Shown piece by piece: positions 1 to 9,041 of a DNA stretch of 64,000 nucleotides. A program made the position numbers and the translations under genes. Source of the DNA: Runella sp. SP2 (GTDB lineage: Bacteria > Bacteroidota > Bacteroidia > Cytophagales > Spirosomataceae); contig NZ_CP031030.1 of assembly GCF_003711225.1 (NCBI RefSeq), positions 4,340,001-4,404,000 on the forward strand, in the 5' to 3' direction. Each line of letters opens with the position of its first letter. Position 1 is the first letter of the stretch. The notes below the pieces were generated by a model. The model was not told the origin of the DNA. It ran no database searches and saw only the letters and a program-made list of their open reading frames with translations.

Positions 1-128
1 ATACAAGCCGAAGCGGCTTTTTGCTCACAATAAGCGTGGTCAATCAGGATTTCTTCCAATTGCATTTCGGCAATGTTTACCCAGCGGGGGTCGGTGGGTA
101 GTTCGAGTCCAAGAGTAGTGAGAGACAT
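1..128 (-). CDS. miaE: tRNA-(ms2io6A)-hydroxylase MiaE-type, N-terminal part only
   Basis: Only the first 42 codons are in the window; the gene runs off the left edge. The visible N-terminus reads MSLTTLGLELPTDPRW, then VNIAEMQLEEIL and DHAYCEQKAAS. The TDPRW motif and the DHA-CEQKAA block are typical of the MiaE family. These are di-iron oxygenases that hydroxylate the isopentenyl side chain of ms2i6A-37 in tRNAs reading UNN codons; the Glu of CEQKAA would be an iron ligand. ATG at 128 is the natural start because the family motifs begin about ten codons later. The assignment rests on a short stretch, so the family is likely but the enzyme cannot be checked for completeness. Confidence 0.75.
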   Translation of the reverse strand, partial: MSLTTLGLELPTDPRWVNIAEMQLEEILIDHAYCEQKAASAC

Positions 129-534
129 AGGGAGTGTCGAGTGGTTGATGGGACCGCCCGTGCGGGGCAGAATGTCGAATAAGGGGTTCGCAATTATAAG
201 TTAGAATGGTTTAATTTGGTGCTCTATCGCACGCACAAAATTAAAAAAATCTCTTTTTTCAAATGACACATTTTTTTCCAAAAAGAGGTAAGGCCAATAC
301 CAACGCACCCCACATAGGTCGCGGCGTGATGCCCAGTTATCACAACACGCAATACGGATATTGGATTGTTTAAGCATATATCAAGAACTAAAACAATCAC
401 ACAAAACACTAAAAATCAATACATTACAAGAACAATTTCAAAATTTGTATTTTACTTCTAAAGTGTTTATATTGCAGAGAAGGCGTATAAAATTGCGCCA
501 CTTTAGGAGTTGGCTGCAACTTTAAAGACCGACA
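129..534. other. AT-rich gap with no recognised gene
   Basis: The 406 nt between the MiaE start and the TfoX-like gene hold no convincing coding region on either strand. There is an A/T-only hairpin around 250-288 (CTCTTTTT paired with AAAAAGAG) and, around 295-365, a more GC-rich patch (AGGTCGCGGCGTGATGCCC) unlike its AT-rich surroundings. This patch may be the edge of an inserted segment, but no inverted or direct terminal repeats were found. Confidence 0.4.
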
Positions 535-1191
535 ATGTCTAGTAAAAAAATGACGACAAAAAAATACGCAGACTTTATATACAAGCAAACGAAAGGCGTG
601 TACAATATAATGATTGAACAGATGTTCAGCGACTATGTTTTGTATAAAGATGGAAAAAGAATAGGTGTACTTTATGACAATAAACTGCTATTAGTATCGA
701 CGGAAAATTTGAATAAACTCTTTCCAAATGCAGTTCAAGAAAAATCTTTTGATTGGGGATATTACAAGCTAATTTATATCGAAGATACAGAGGATAAGGA
801 ATTGTTAGAAAAAGCAATCAGAACGACATATGACGATTTATATTTCCAAAAAGATTTCGTTATCGACATTTCTTATCTTTTCAAAGTAAATAAAAATTAT
901 TCAGACACTATCGAAAAAATATATGACTTACATATCACCTTTCTACGTTTTTGTTATGACAAAGGTCTTTTAAAAATTAACCCAATAGATAAACAAGGTA
1001 GAATACTTCATATGCGCTTTTTGAACAATGATTTGACAGAAAATGGCACAAAAATATTCAATGAATTACATCATAAATGGCTTATTTATACTGATAAAAA
1101 TGATGGAAATACATCTGAAAGAATTGGAAACGTAAAAATGTTAGAAAAGTACTATTCAGCAATTATTGACAAAATTGACATTCAAAAATGA
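535..1191 (+). CDS. TfoX N-terminal-domain protein fused to an unknown C-terminal domain
   Basis: 218 aa. Residues about 13-105 match the TfoX/Sxy N-terminal domain pattern: IEQMFSDYVLYKDGKRIGVL, then LYLK-like LLLVSTEN, an FPNAV loop, YYKLIYIED and a final helix DKELLEKAIRTTYDDL. In Sxy/TfoX this domain precedes a helix-hairpin region and is linked to competence control. Here it is followed instead by a roughly 110-residue, Lys/Asn/Ile-rich C-terminal part with LLKINPI and LTENGTKIFNELHHKWLIYTD, which I do not recognise. The gene is much more AT-rich than its neighbours and stands alone, which suggests horizontal acquisition. ATG at 535 is the first possible start. The function is unknown; a role in DNA uptake should not be assumed. 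Confidence 0.6.
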   Translation: MSSKKMTTKKYADFIYKQTKGVYNIMIEQMFSDYVLYKDGKRIGVLYDNKLLLVSTENLNKLFPNAVQEKSFDWGYYKLIYIEDTEDKELLEKAIRTTYDDLYFQKDFVIDISYLFKVNKNYSDTIEKIYDLHITFLRFCYDKGLLKINPIDKQGRILHMRFLNNDLTENGTKIFNELHHKWLIYTDKNDGNTSERIGNVKMLEKYYSAIIDKIDIQK

Positions 1192-1404
1192 GACAAAAAG
1201 CTGTAGCCAATAACTAAGGTCTCTTGGTGGTTGAAAGCCAAGCCATGAAAAAGATGAAGGACGGTCTTGAATGAAAGCTTCGGTAGCATATCTAATTAAT
1301 GGCCTATAAAATCCACTATAACGGCCTACCCAGCGTGCGTTCTGCTTTTCAGGCCAACAATAATTTCTCTTTCAAAAATGCTTCATTACCATTAATTTTA
1401 TTTC

Positions 1405-2235
1405 ATGGAAGCAAAAAAGAAAAAACGCCAATCAAGTGAGCGGCAACCCGCACAATACGACAAAATTTTTAAAGAGAATATCGAAGCCGTAATTTCAAGT
1501 ATCATGCAAAATGTACTCGAAATTACGGCTGTTTCTATGGAAGAACTGCCTGATGACATTCAACACACCAAAGAACGAAAACCCGACGTACTCAAAAAAG
1601 TAACTGACACCAGAGGTGATACTTTCGTATTGCAAATTGAATTTCAAGTGAAAGATGAACCAAAAATGGTTTATCGAATGGCAGAATACTTTATCATGCT
1701 TGAAAGGAAATATGAGTTACCTGTAAAGCAATTTGTCATTTTTCTTGGGGCGGACAATCCAAAAATGCCAACCGAACTTGACAGAGAACGGTTGAAATTC
1801 AGCTATCCACTTGTTTCGCTTGCGACACTTGATTACCAGATTTTCCTATGTTCGGACAAACCTGAAGAAATCATATTAGGCATTTTGGCAAATTTCAAGG
1901 GCGAAAACCCAGAAAATGCACTAAAACAGATACTTGTGCGTATCAAAGAAACTACCAGAGGAGATTTTTCGTTAAATAGATACTTTAATCAGTTGCGTGT
2001 GTTGGCTCAACTTCGTAACTTAGAACTAAATTTAAAAACCGCTATGGACAGCATCGCAGAATATATCAAAGAAGAAAGAGACGTTCTCTATCTTCGTGGA
2101 CAAGAACGTGAACAAATGAAGTTTGTTAAGAACCTCTTGACAGAGACGGATTTTCCCCTTGACAAAATCGCAAAAGTGGCTGGTGTTACAGTGGACTTTG
2201 TTAAGTCTATTCAGCGACAACTTACTGGTAAGTAA
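1405..2235 (+). CDS. Rpn-family PD-(D/E)XK nuclease / transposase-like protein
   Basis: 276 aa. The N-terminal half has the layout of the Rpn (recombination-promoting nuclease) group: QYDKIFKENIEAVI, then KPDVLKKVTDTRGDTFVLQIEFQ, where the Asp of KPD and the E-x-Q of IEFQ form the PD-(D/E)XK-type active site, then a MVYRMAEYF helix. The C-terminus is helical and ends with FPLDKIAKVAGVTVDFVKSIQ, the short DNA-binding-like tail common in these proteins. Rpn proteins are metal-dependent endonucleases that stimulate RecA-independent recombination and in some cases act in phage defence. It starts at ATG 1405 and stands alone between the TfoX-like gene and gene debris, which fits an accessory island. 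Family assignment is good; activity is inferred. Confidence 0.75.
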   Translation: MEAKKKKRQSSERQPAQYDKIFKENIEAVISSIMQNVLEITAVSMEELPDDIQHTKERKPDVLKKVTDTRGDTFVLQIEFQVKDEPKMVYRMAEYFIMLERKYELPVKQFVIFLGADNPKMPTELDRERLKFSYPLVSLATLDYQIFLCSDKPEEIILGILANFKGENPENALKQILVRIKETTRGDFSLNRYFNQLRVLAQLRNLELNLKTAMDSIAEYIKEERDVLYLRGQEREQMKFVKNLLTETDFPLDKIAKVAGVTVDFVKSIQRQLTGK

Positions 2236-2385
2236 ACACTTGGGGACTTTTTACACATGGACACTTAACTGGGGAAAGAATGGGGTCGCCAGTGCGACAG
2301 CAGCACCAACATTGTATCGGTTCACCGATGCGATTATAAAAAAGTGGCTGACGTAAGTAATTCAGCCTTGTGCTACTTTCAACAT

Positions 2386-2406
2386 TAGCCCTACATTGGG
2401 CTTTTG
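2386..2406 (+). terminator. Intrinsic terminator after the Rpn gene
   Basis: AGCCC at 2387-2391 pairs with GGGCT at 2398-2402 around a six-base loop and is followed by TTTTG. It is a short stem with a brief T-run, about 150 nt after the stop codon of the Rpn-type gene. Confidence 0.4.
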
Positions 2407-2478
2407 TCCTTCTAACCCCACTTCTTCAATACCCGAAACGTAAAGCTGCCATTTTACAAAGCACCCTGCAGAGATAAA

Positions 2479-2640
2479 CTATTTCACCTTGACAACAACC
2501 TTCCCTTTTGCGCGGCCCGATTCCACATAAGCCATTGCCTCATTCGTTTGCTCAAAAGGAAAGATTTTATCTACAATAGGACGAATTTTCCCCGCTTCAA
2601 TCAAAGTCGTAATTTGACTTAATTGCTTTCTGCCCTTAAT
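2479..2640 (-). pseudogene. C-terminal remnant of a zinc-type alcohol dehydrogenase / quinone oxidoreductase
   Basis: Reading the minus strand from about 2640 to the TAG at 2479-2481 gives about 53 residues containing LIEAGKIRPIVDKIFPFEQ, TNEAMAYVESGRAKGK and VVVKVK. This is the characteristic C-terminus of NAD(P)-dependent medium-chain dehydrogenases of the quinone-reductase type (LIEAGKI-P--D--FPF, A---VESG-A-GKVV). There is no upstream coding sequence for the Rossmann core: immediately beyond, the sequence changes to a different open frame on the other strand. It is therefore a decayed fragment left by a deletion or insertion, not a gene. Confidence 0.75.
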
Positions 2641-2761
2641 GATTGGAATATGGGCTGAAAAATATTATGACATTAACAAGGACAAAAAAGCGGAACTCAA
2701 AGAAGTGAAGAAGAACAAAGAGGAATACATTAAAGCAAAAATCAAAGAATTAAAGAGTTGA
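2639..2761 (+). other. 40-codon Lys/Glu-rich open frame, probably the tail of a lost gene
   Basis: From ATG 2639 to TGA 2761 the frame reads MIGIWAEKYYDINKDKKAEL followed by a charged helix ending in IKELKS. The run of Lys/Glu codons in one frame looks like a real coding tail, but no start context or family is evident. It abuts the alcohol dehydrogenase remnant on the opposite strand, so the two fragments mark a rearrangement junction near 2640. It could be a small expressed peptide, but debris is more likely. Confidence 0.3.
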
Positions 2762-2839
2762 TAACATTTATACCAACTCGGAAAAAAAATGAACCATAGA
2801 GGTGAGCCTAGGCCCGTTAGGGGTAAATAAATCCCTCTA

Positions 2840-5800
2840 TTATTGAACCCGAATTAACTGAACGCCCACCACTGGACGACCGTCGGTGGTAACCCCCTGT
2901 ATGACCACACGCACCGTCCGCACTACGTCTGACAGCGGAAAACGCAACTGACTGCGTCCCTGTCCGTCGGTTTGCATCAGGGGTTTCCAATATAAAACAT
3001 CCCGATAATCCACCTTTGAAGTACTTCCTATTGCTGCCTCTGCATCGTAGCGGGGCACATAAAATTCGCGTTGTACCGACGGATAACCAATGAACTGAAT
3101 TGGCGTCATTCCTTCATTCGTTTTGGAGTTTTTCTGCATAGTCCGAGCGTTTTTGGTGTAAAAAGCAATGACCCCATTGCCCGCCCGCACCCCGTATGTT
3201 CCAGTGGTACCTGCGTTTTTTAGCACTTCGATGCGTTCGATGTCTCCTGCGTTATAATACAGCAAAGCCGTTCCATCGCGGTCCTCAATGGGCACGCCAT
3301 CTATCAAATACAAGGGTTGCATACCACTTTTGAAACTATTTACCCCCCGCATAAATACCTTGTAGCTACGCGCTTGGGACACCCCCTCTCGTTGAACGGT
3401 CACGCCCGTCAACCGTCCCTGAATCATTTCGTACAGATTTTGAAAAACGGGCGATTTGTCGTCGAACACAACAACGGCATCGGCCGCATTGTGCAAACTC
3501 CGCAGTTGAATATCCTCAGGTCTTTCTTCGATTTTACGCGCTCGAACCGTCACTTCCTGTAAGACTTGAACCGTTTTGTCACGGTAAAAATCAGCGTTGG
3601 ACTCCTGCCGAATTTGAGCCGCTTTCGATTCTGCCCGCAACGTTAACCAATCGGGTGCCGCAGTTATGCGCCCAGATTCCCATTGACTACTCGACGTTTC
3701 TAAGGCCAAAAAGGCTTCTTTGGCGGAAAGTTTTCTTGACTTTCCATCCATAATTTGCACCATTAACTGTAGCGTATCGGTCACCGCCATTCCTACGAGA
3801 CGGAAGCGCCCCTGTTCGTCAGCCCCTGCCGTTCCTACAAAGGATTTGCCAGTGCCTGTCGATACTACCGTGAGTTTCGCCCCAGGAATAGGTTGATTTT
3901 TAGCGTTTAGAATACGGCCTTTGAGCGATACGCCACCGAACTGTTCTGTTTCGGGCGTACCACTAACGCGTCGCCAGCCCTGCGTCAACAGTAGGTCGTC
4001 CAGTGCTTGAAGGGTTTCGGTAGAGCGATTCTTGAGATACTGATTGGGGGTTTCGATACGCCCTCGAAGCTCGCCCGTCAGCAATAAGTGGGTGTGAATG
4101 TTAGCTTCGGCGGTATCATCAAACACTTGGTCGGCATCGGTAATCGAGGCTGATAAAGCAGCCAGCACTGGTGCTCCATTATCACTCAAATTGATACTCA
4201 AAATGGCCTGCTCGCGTGGCTGATAACGGTTTTTGTTAAAACTCACCGCTACTCGTACTGACGCGGTGGATTCGGGGACAAATACCAATCGTTCGGCGTG
4301 GGCCTTACCGACGGCGTCATACAAGGTGATTTGTGTAAACCCTGCTGGCCAAGCCGTTACGGGCAGATTTAGCTTCGCTACTCCGTTTTGCAACAAAACT
4401 TTTCGCTGGTCAATCACCCGACCGTGCTGCTGAATCACCACATAGGCCGAATCGGGTGAAGTACGTTTCGAACTCCTTATGGTCAACACCAAACGGGTAG
4501 TATCGCTCATTACATCCGCCGAAAGTACAAGCCCCTCCATTTCTGGCTTGGGCAACGGAACACGCTGCGGCTGGTTGTTGTAGGTTAAATTGGCATAGTA
4601 AGTCCGCTGCGCTTTGGGCTCTAGCAACACGCTGGTCATCCCCTGTTGATTGGTTTTAAACCCAACGACTTCCACTCCCAGATCATCAACAATACGTCCC
4701 GCAATAGCCAAGCCGTGGCCATTGGGCTGTAGAATTTTCACGCCCAAACGCGCTGGTAATCCCGAAATCCAACGACCACCTTCTGGTAAAATTTGCACGT
4801 CTAATAGCTTAGATACAGTATCATTAGGCGTGGATGCGTTGCTATTTCGAAGCAGATTATAGACCATCACCGACCGCTCAAACGCTGGGCGGTGCTGGGC
4901 ATCGTCTTCGTCGGTATAGGCGCGCAGGTGATAGGTTCCCGTCATAAGCGTATCCGACAAGCGAAAATTACCTTCGCCACGCCCTTCCACGATACGCACC
5001 CACTGGTGCTGCACCTGTTTCCCCGCTGGTGTAAGCAGGTCCACATGGATGGCCGTTTCCCCGCTGGCTCGCTGATGATTAACCGCATCGAGCAAGTATG
5101 CACTCATCCAAAGCCGATCTCCTGTGGCGTAAAAGGGTTTATCAATGTGTACAAACAAGGTGGGAGCCAGCAATTTAAACCGTTCACTGAAAGCCGCAGT
5201 AATGCGTTTTAGGCTGGAATCAGGTAGTGCAATTTTCCCCTGCATCGCCAACGGATCGTTTGTCAATGACTCCTTCGCATTCGCTTCGGGTTGCCATTCG
5301 GCGGGCAACATCGTCGAGAGTCGGTCATCGCCCATCGAACCTTGCGCCACCATTCCTTCAGGCTTAGTAATCACCCCATTGGTAGCCAGTTGTAGGCTTC
5401 CGCTGGGAAGCGATATTTCGGTGTATTCGTAACGGGCATCGGGATAAGGCGAAAAGTTTGAAGAAGCATTCCTATAAAATACAATGAGCTTCATGGACGA
5501 AACCAATCGGCGTTCAGTCGGTAACTTTCCTGGTTGAATCAACGTAGCAGCCTTGACTGGAATCAAACGCTTGTAGTCGCTGATTGCGGCGGCGAGCGTC
5601 ATAGACTTACGGTCTGCGGGAATTGGTTTAGTGACATCTTCTTGAAACACCATAAAGCCCGCCTGCTCAAACGTATTATCGACCAAACTGGCCATTAAAT
5701 GCCGAATAGAGCCTTGGTAAGCCGCTAACCGATTGCGCCGAAACCGATTGGCTTGCCGTTCGCTTTCGGGTTTTAGTTCTTCAAAACGCGCAGTACCCGC

Positions 5801-6391
5801 CGAGTAGGTCTTTCCTGAAGCCGCAGCATCAAAATGCTGCAAATCGTACACCAATCGGTAGCCCAGTGCTTGATTCTCAATCATTAACGGCTCGTTGGCC
5901 GTCGCATACAGGTGGTTATTCTCTTCGTTAAAATACAGCACATCACTGTTGACAAGCTGACACTGCCCACCAAATGGCTCGCCTAGAAGCTCTTTTTTAA
6001 ACTGACGAAGGTGTTGTTCTCGTTGTTTTTGATTGCCCCGTACTACTACCGTTTCTAAGGTTTGCGCGCTTGCTTTTAGTCGAAAATCAGCTTTTTGGGG
6101 AGAGGCATTGTCAAATCTAAACGTGCGTTTTTCGGGTTCGTACCCAATAAAAGAAGCTACAATTTCAACCGTACCAAGCGGAATTCCAACGAGGGTAAAT
6201 GCTCCTTTTTCGTCGGTCACCGCTCCTCGCGTGCTACCATTCACATATACGTTGGCAAACGGCATGGGCTTTCCCGTGGTGGCATCTCCCACGTAGCCAG
6301 TAAGTGTAGCGGTGGTTTGGCCATGAGCAAAAAGGGATAATTTTAGAAGTAGGACAACAGTGCCCCAAACAATAAAAAGCGAGCAACGCAT
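2840..6391 (-). CDS. Secreted TonB-plug protein with carboxypeptidase-like and MG2-type domains
   Basis: 1183 aa with a signal peptide (MRCSLFIVWGTVVLLLKLSL, cleavage near AHG-QT). Residues about 26-110 are a carboxypeptidase-D regulatory-like beta-sandwich (LTGYVGDATTGKPMPFANVY). Around 410-500 is a macroglobulin MG2-like domain (FVHIDKPFYATGDRLWMSAY, then GTYHLRAYTDED). A second regulatory-like domain follows near 830-900 (LKGRILNAKNQPIPGAKLTV). A TonB receptor plug lies near 960-1080 (LYLIDGVPIEDRDG, then IERIEVLKNAGTTGTYGVR). No 20-plus-strand barrel follows the plug: only about 100 residues remain. So the plug is not part of a full transporter. Proteins of this architecture occur in Bacteroidota, and their role at the outer surface is unsettled. 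It is transcribed alone; ATG 6391 directly precedes the signal peptide. Confidence 0.8.
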   Translation of the reverse strand: MRCSLFIVWGTVVLLLKLSLFAHGQTTATLTGYVGDATTGKPMPFANVYVNGSTRGAVTDEKGAFTLVGIPLGTVEIVASFIGYEPEKRTFRFDNASPQKADFRLKASAQTLETVVVRGNQKQREQHLRQFKKELLGEPFGGQCQLVNSDVLYFNEENNHLYATANEPLMIENQALGYRLVYDLQHFDAAASGKTYSAGTARFEELKPESERQANRFRRNRLAAYQGSIRHLMASLVDNTFEQAGFMVFQEDVTKPIPADRKSMTLAAAISDYKRLIPVKAATLIQPGKLPTERRLVSSMKLIVFYRNASSNFSPYPDARYEYTEISLPSGSLQLATNGVITKPEGMVAQGSMGDDRLSTMLPAEWQPEANAKESLTNDPLAMQGKIALPDSSLKRITAAFSERFKLLAPTLFVHIDKPFYATGDRLWMSAYLLDAVNHQRASGETAIHVDLLTPAGKQVQHQWVRIVEGRGEGNFRLSDTLMTGTYHLRAYTDEDDAQHRPAFERSVMVYNLLRNSNASTPNDTVSKLLDVQILPEGGRWISGLPARLGVKILQPNGHGLAIAGRIVDDLGVEVVGFKTNQQGMTSVLLEPKAQRTYYANLTYNNQPQRVPLPKPEMEGLVLSADVMSDTTRLVLTIRSSKRTSPDSAYVVIQQHGRVIDQRKVLLQNGVAKLNLPVTAWPAGFTQITLYDAVGKAHAERLVFVPESTASVRVAVSFNKNRYQPREQAILSINLSDNGAPVLAALSASITDADQVFDDTAEANIHTHLLLTGELRGRIETPNQYLKNRSTETLQALDDLLLTQGWRRVSGTPETEQFGGVSLKGRILNAKNQPIPGAKLTVVSTGTGKSFVGTAGADEQGRFRLVGMAVTDTLQLMVQIMDGKSRKLSAKEAFLALETSSSQWESGRITAAPDWLTLRAESKAAQIRQESNADFYRDKTVQVLQEVTVRARKIEERPEDIQLRSLHNAADAVVVFDDKSPVFQNLYEMIQGRLTGVTVQREGVSQARSYKVFMRGVNSFKSGMQPLYLIDGVPIEDRDGTALLYYNAGDIERIEVLKNAGTTGTYGVRAGNGVIAFYTKNARTMQKNSKTNEGMTPIQFIGYPSVQREFYVPRYDAEAAIGSTSKVDYRDVLYWKPLMQTDGQGRSQLRFPLSDVVRTVRVVIQGVTTDGRPVVGVQLIRVQ

Positions 6392-6465
6392 GGTAGTAGA
6401 ATGGCTGGTTATTTATGAAAACCAATGGTGTAGTGTAACTACTCGCTCTTTTTAAGATCCTCTTC

Positions 6466-7407
6466 TCAAAACGGCAATTTCCCCAAATCGACATTGCCGC
6501 CTGTGAGGATGATGCCTACTTTTTTGCCAGCAAAACGCTCTTTATTTCGGAGCAAGGCCGCAAAAGGGACGGCGCAAGAAGGTTCAATCACAATTTTCAT
6601 CCGTTCCCAAATCAAACGCATGGCAGCGATGATTTCGGGGTCGGACGTAAGAAGGATGTCTTTGACGTGCAAACGAATGATTTCGAGGGTTTTGTCACCC
6701 AAATTAGTCATCAATCCGTCGGCGATGGTATTGATGTAAGGGGCTTTTTCAATCCGTCCTGATTTGAACGACAACACCGCATCGCCTGCCCCTTCGGGTT
6801 CACCCGCAATGACTTCGGCCGTGGGGCACAGGTAATGTGCTGCCAAGGCCGTGCCGCTGAGCAATCCCCCACCACCCACGGGTGCCATGACGATGTCAAA
6901 CTTGCCGTAATCTTCAATAAGTTCTTTGGTAGCGGTGGCCTGTCCTGCAATAACGCGATAGTCGTTGAAGGGGTGAATCATGGTGGCGCCGTATTTGGCA
7001 ATCACCTCATCCACGGTACTTTCGCGGGCTTCGAGCGTGGGTTCGCATTCTATTACTTCTGCGCCGTAGCCACGTACGGCGTCTTTTTTGACTTGGGGAG
7101 CCGTGCGAGGCATCACAATGTACGCCTTAGCCCCTACCAGCCCTGCGGCATACGCAATCGCCTGGGCGTGGTTGCCCGACGAATGCGTTGTCACGCCATT
7201 TTTTAACTCCGTTGGACTTAATGATAATACCGCATTTACCCCTCCACGGGCTTTAAATGCACCAATTTTTTGAAAATTTTCGCATTTAAAATAAATCTCT
7301 GCCCCACTCATTCGGTTAATCGTTTGGCACGTAAGCACAGGCGTGCGGTGTACGTGCGGACGAATGCGCTCGTGGGCGGCTTGGATAATGTTAAGAGTAG
7401 GTATCAT
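6466..7407 (-). CDS. PLP-dependent threonine/serine ammonia-lyase
   Basis: About 313 aa from ATG 7407 (a TTG two codons earlier is less likely). It is a fold-type II PLP enzyme. The Schiff-base lysine is K52 in GAFKARG, the substrate loop is SSGNHAQA, and the phosphate-binding glycine loop is VGGGGLLSGTAL. At this length it has only the catalytic domain and lacks the C-terminal ACT regulatory domain of biosynthetic IlvA, so it resembles catabolic threonine dehydratase or serine racemase. It would deaminate L-Thr to 2-oxobutyrate and/or L-Ser to pyruvate; the sequence does not separate dehydratase from racemase. It ends ILTGGNVDLGKLPF. The next upstream minus-strand gene ends 28 nt away, so cotranscription with the GH3-type gene is possible. 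Confidence 0.85.
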   Translation of the reverse strand: MIPTLNIIQAAHERIRPHVHRTPVLTCQTINRMSGAEIYFKCENFQKIGAFKARGGVNAVLSLSPTELKNGVTTHSSGNHAQAIAYAAGLVGAKAYIVMPRTAPQVKKDAVRGYGAEVIECEPTLEARESTVDEVIAKYGATMIHPFNDYRVIAGQATATKELIEDYGKFDIVMAPVGGGGLLSGTALAAHYLCPTAEVIAGEPEGAGDAVLSFKSGRIEKAPYINTIADGLMTNLGDKTLEIIRLHVKDILLTSDPEIIAAMRLIWERMKIVIEPSCAVPFAALLRNKERFAGKKVGIILTGGNVDLGKLPF

Positions 7408-7435
7408 GTCCAAACGGGGTGTTTTGGGTTATTTT

Positions 7436-8995
7436 TTACACAGTTAGACCTTGCTGTTGGAGGTAGTTCTCCCAGTCGGTCAATAAGTTTTTCTTCAATA
7501 CGCGTGGGACTTTATTTTGTCCTCCCATTTTCCCTTTGGCTTCGAGCCAACCGTAAAACGTGCTGGAAGGAACGACCGTCACCAACACATCTTTCAACGC
7601 ATGGCGGCGCTCCACCACGTAGTCATCGTTCAACACTTTGAGGTGCCCGTCTATTTTTTCTCGCAACACTTCAGGAGCTACGTGGTCGTCGGTACCAATA
7701 TACCAATGGTGGGCAAAAAGCGAATCGGAGCGAATGCCCGCTACGGTAAATTCTTTGATGGTGATATCGAGTTCTTCGGCCGTCAGTTCGATGGCCTTGT
7801 TCATGTTTTCGACCGAAAGGTGTTCACCACAAAGGCTCAAATAGTGCTTAGTACGGCCCGTAACGGCGATTTCGGCGCGTTCTTTATTGACAAACTTGAC
7901 CGTATCGCCAATCAAATAACGCCACGCCCCCGAGCAAGTGGAAAGCAAAAGTGCGTAGTCCACGCCCTCTTCTACTTCGTCAATCATCAGTGTTTCGGGG
8001 TTGCAAATTAGCTCGCCATCCTCGTTGAAGTTTTTGTCGTTGAAAGGCACAAATTCGTAGAAAATGCCATTATCAAGCACCAAACGCATCCCATCGGCAT
8101 GGGGGCGGTTTTGGAAAGCAATAAATCCTTCTGAAGCCAAGTAGGTGTCGATGTAAATCAAGGGGCGCGCCAATAATTTCTCAAAACCTGCACGATAAGG
8201 TTCAAACGAAACCCCTCCGTGACCAAAAACGGTGAGGTTGGGCCAAATGTCGTGGATGGTATCGAGGTTGTAACGCTCAATGATTTTTTCCATGATGATT
8301 TGAAGCCACGCAGGTACGCCAGCCATAAAACCAATGTCCCAGCTTGGGGCTTCTTCTACAATCTTTTCGAGCTTACGCGACCAATCGCGTTCGCGGGCAA
8401 TTTCGCGCCCTGGCTTGTAGTAGCGTTCAAACCAAAAAGGAATATTTTTGGCATTGATACCGCTTACATCTCCCTCAAAACGCCCTTCGTCGATGGCCGT
8501 CAGGTCGATACTTCCTCCGACGAGGAAGAAACTTTTTTCGTACAAATCGCTCGGAATTTCTTCGTAACGCCCCAACGAAAAGATTTGGCGCAAGCTCGTA
8601 TTACGAAACGACTTGGCCATGGCTTTCGTCACAGGGATGTATTTTGAAGCGGCTTCGGACGTTCCCGAGCTCAACGCAAAATACTTGACCCGCCCAGGCC
8701 AACAAACGTTTTTTTCACCTTCACGTGCCTTGTTCCACCACTCACGGTAAATTTTTTCGTAGTTGTGAACAGGAACAAATTCTTTATATTTTTCGTAAAA
8801 AGTTTTGCTTTCGTCAAAAACGGCTGCATTGAGAATGTCCTCAAACTGGTATTTTTCACCAAATTGCGTATAACGAGCCTTGGCAAGAAGCTTGCTTAGG
8901 GTTTTACGCTGTATGTTAGCAAAATCTACATTTTCTTTCTGAATACGAGTTGAGAGCTTGATTCCTCCTTTTAACAAGTTTCCCAAAAGTGCCAT
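7436..8995 (-). CDS. GH3 auxin-responsive-promoter-family acyl-adenylating enzyme
   Basis: 519 aa, the usual length for bacterial GH3-superfamily proteins. It shows the ANL-like adenylation features: the phosphate-binding loop ALSSGTSEAASKYIP (residues about 107-121), then VFGHGGVSFEPYR, YLASEGFIAFQ, and a C-terminal domain following YLIGDTVKFV and VTGRTKHYLSLCGEHLS. Plant members join amino acids to hormone acids; bacterial substrates are largely unknown. A cytoplasmic ligase is expected. It lies 46 nt downstream of surE on the same strand, a spacing compatible with one transcript. ATG 8995 gives the conserved N-terminus. Confidence 0.85.
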   Translation of the reverse strand: MALLGNLLKGGIKLSTRIQKENVDFANIQRKTLSKLLAKARYTQFGEKYQFEDILNAAVFDESKTFYEKYKEFVPVHNYEKIYREWWNKAREGEKNVCWPGRVKYFALSSGTSEAASKYIPVTKAMAKSFRNTSLRQIFSLGRYEEIPSDLYEKSFFLVGGSIDLTAIDEGRFEGDVSGINAKNIPFWFERYYKPGREIARERDWSRKLEKIVEEAPSWDIGFMAGVPAWLQIIMEKIIERYNLDTIHDIWPNLTVFGHGGVSFEPYRAGFEKLLARPLIYIDTYLASEGFIAFQNRPHADGMRLVLDNGIFYEFVPFNDKNFNEDGELICNPETLMIDEVEEGVDYALLLSTCSGAWRYLIGDTVKFVNKERAEIAVTGRTKHYLSLCGEHLSVENMNKAIELTAEELDITIKEFTVAGIRSDSLFAHHWYIGTDDHVAPEVLREKIDGHLKVLNDDYVVERRHALKDVLVTVVPSSTFYGWLEAKGKMGGQNKVPRVLKKNLLTDWENYLQQQGLTV

Positions 8996-9041
8996 GCTAT
9001 CAGGGGTTTTTAGTGTTGTGTATCTTTCTTTATAGGTTAGA

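Noticed and set aside
224-409. 61-codon minus-strand open frame
   Set aside because: AT-rich, no plausible start context, no recognisable sequence; probably chance.
290-534. Integron attC-like site around the AT-rich TfoX-like gene
   Set aside because: The GC-rich patch and AT-rich cassette look were suggestive, but no GTTRRRY/RYYYAAC pair with correct spacing was found on either side.
2361-2478. Continuation of the dehydrogenase frame beyond its stop as a coding tail
   Set aside because: The minus-strand frame is open for about 37 codons after the TAG, but it overlaps a likely terminator and matches no dehydrogenase extension.
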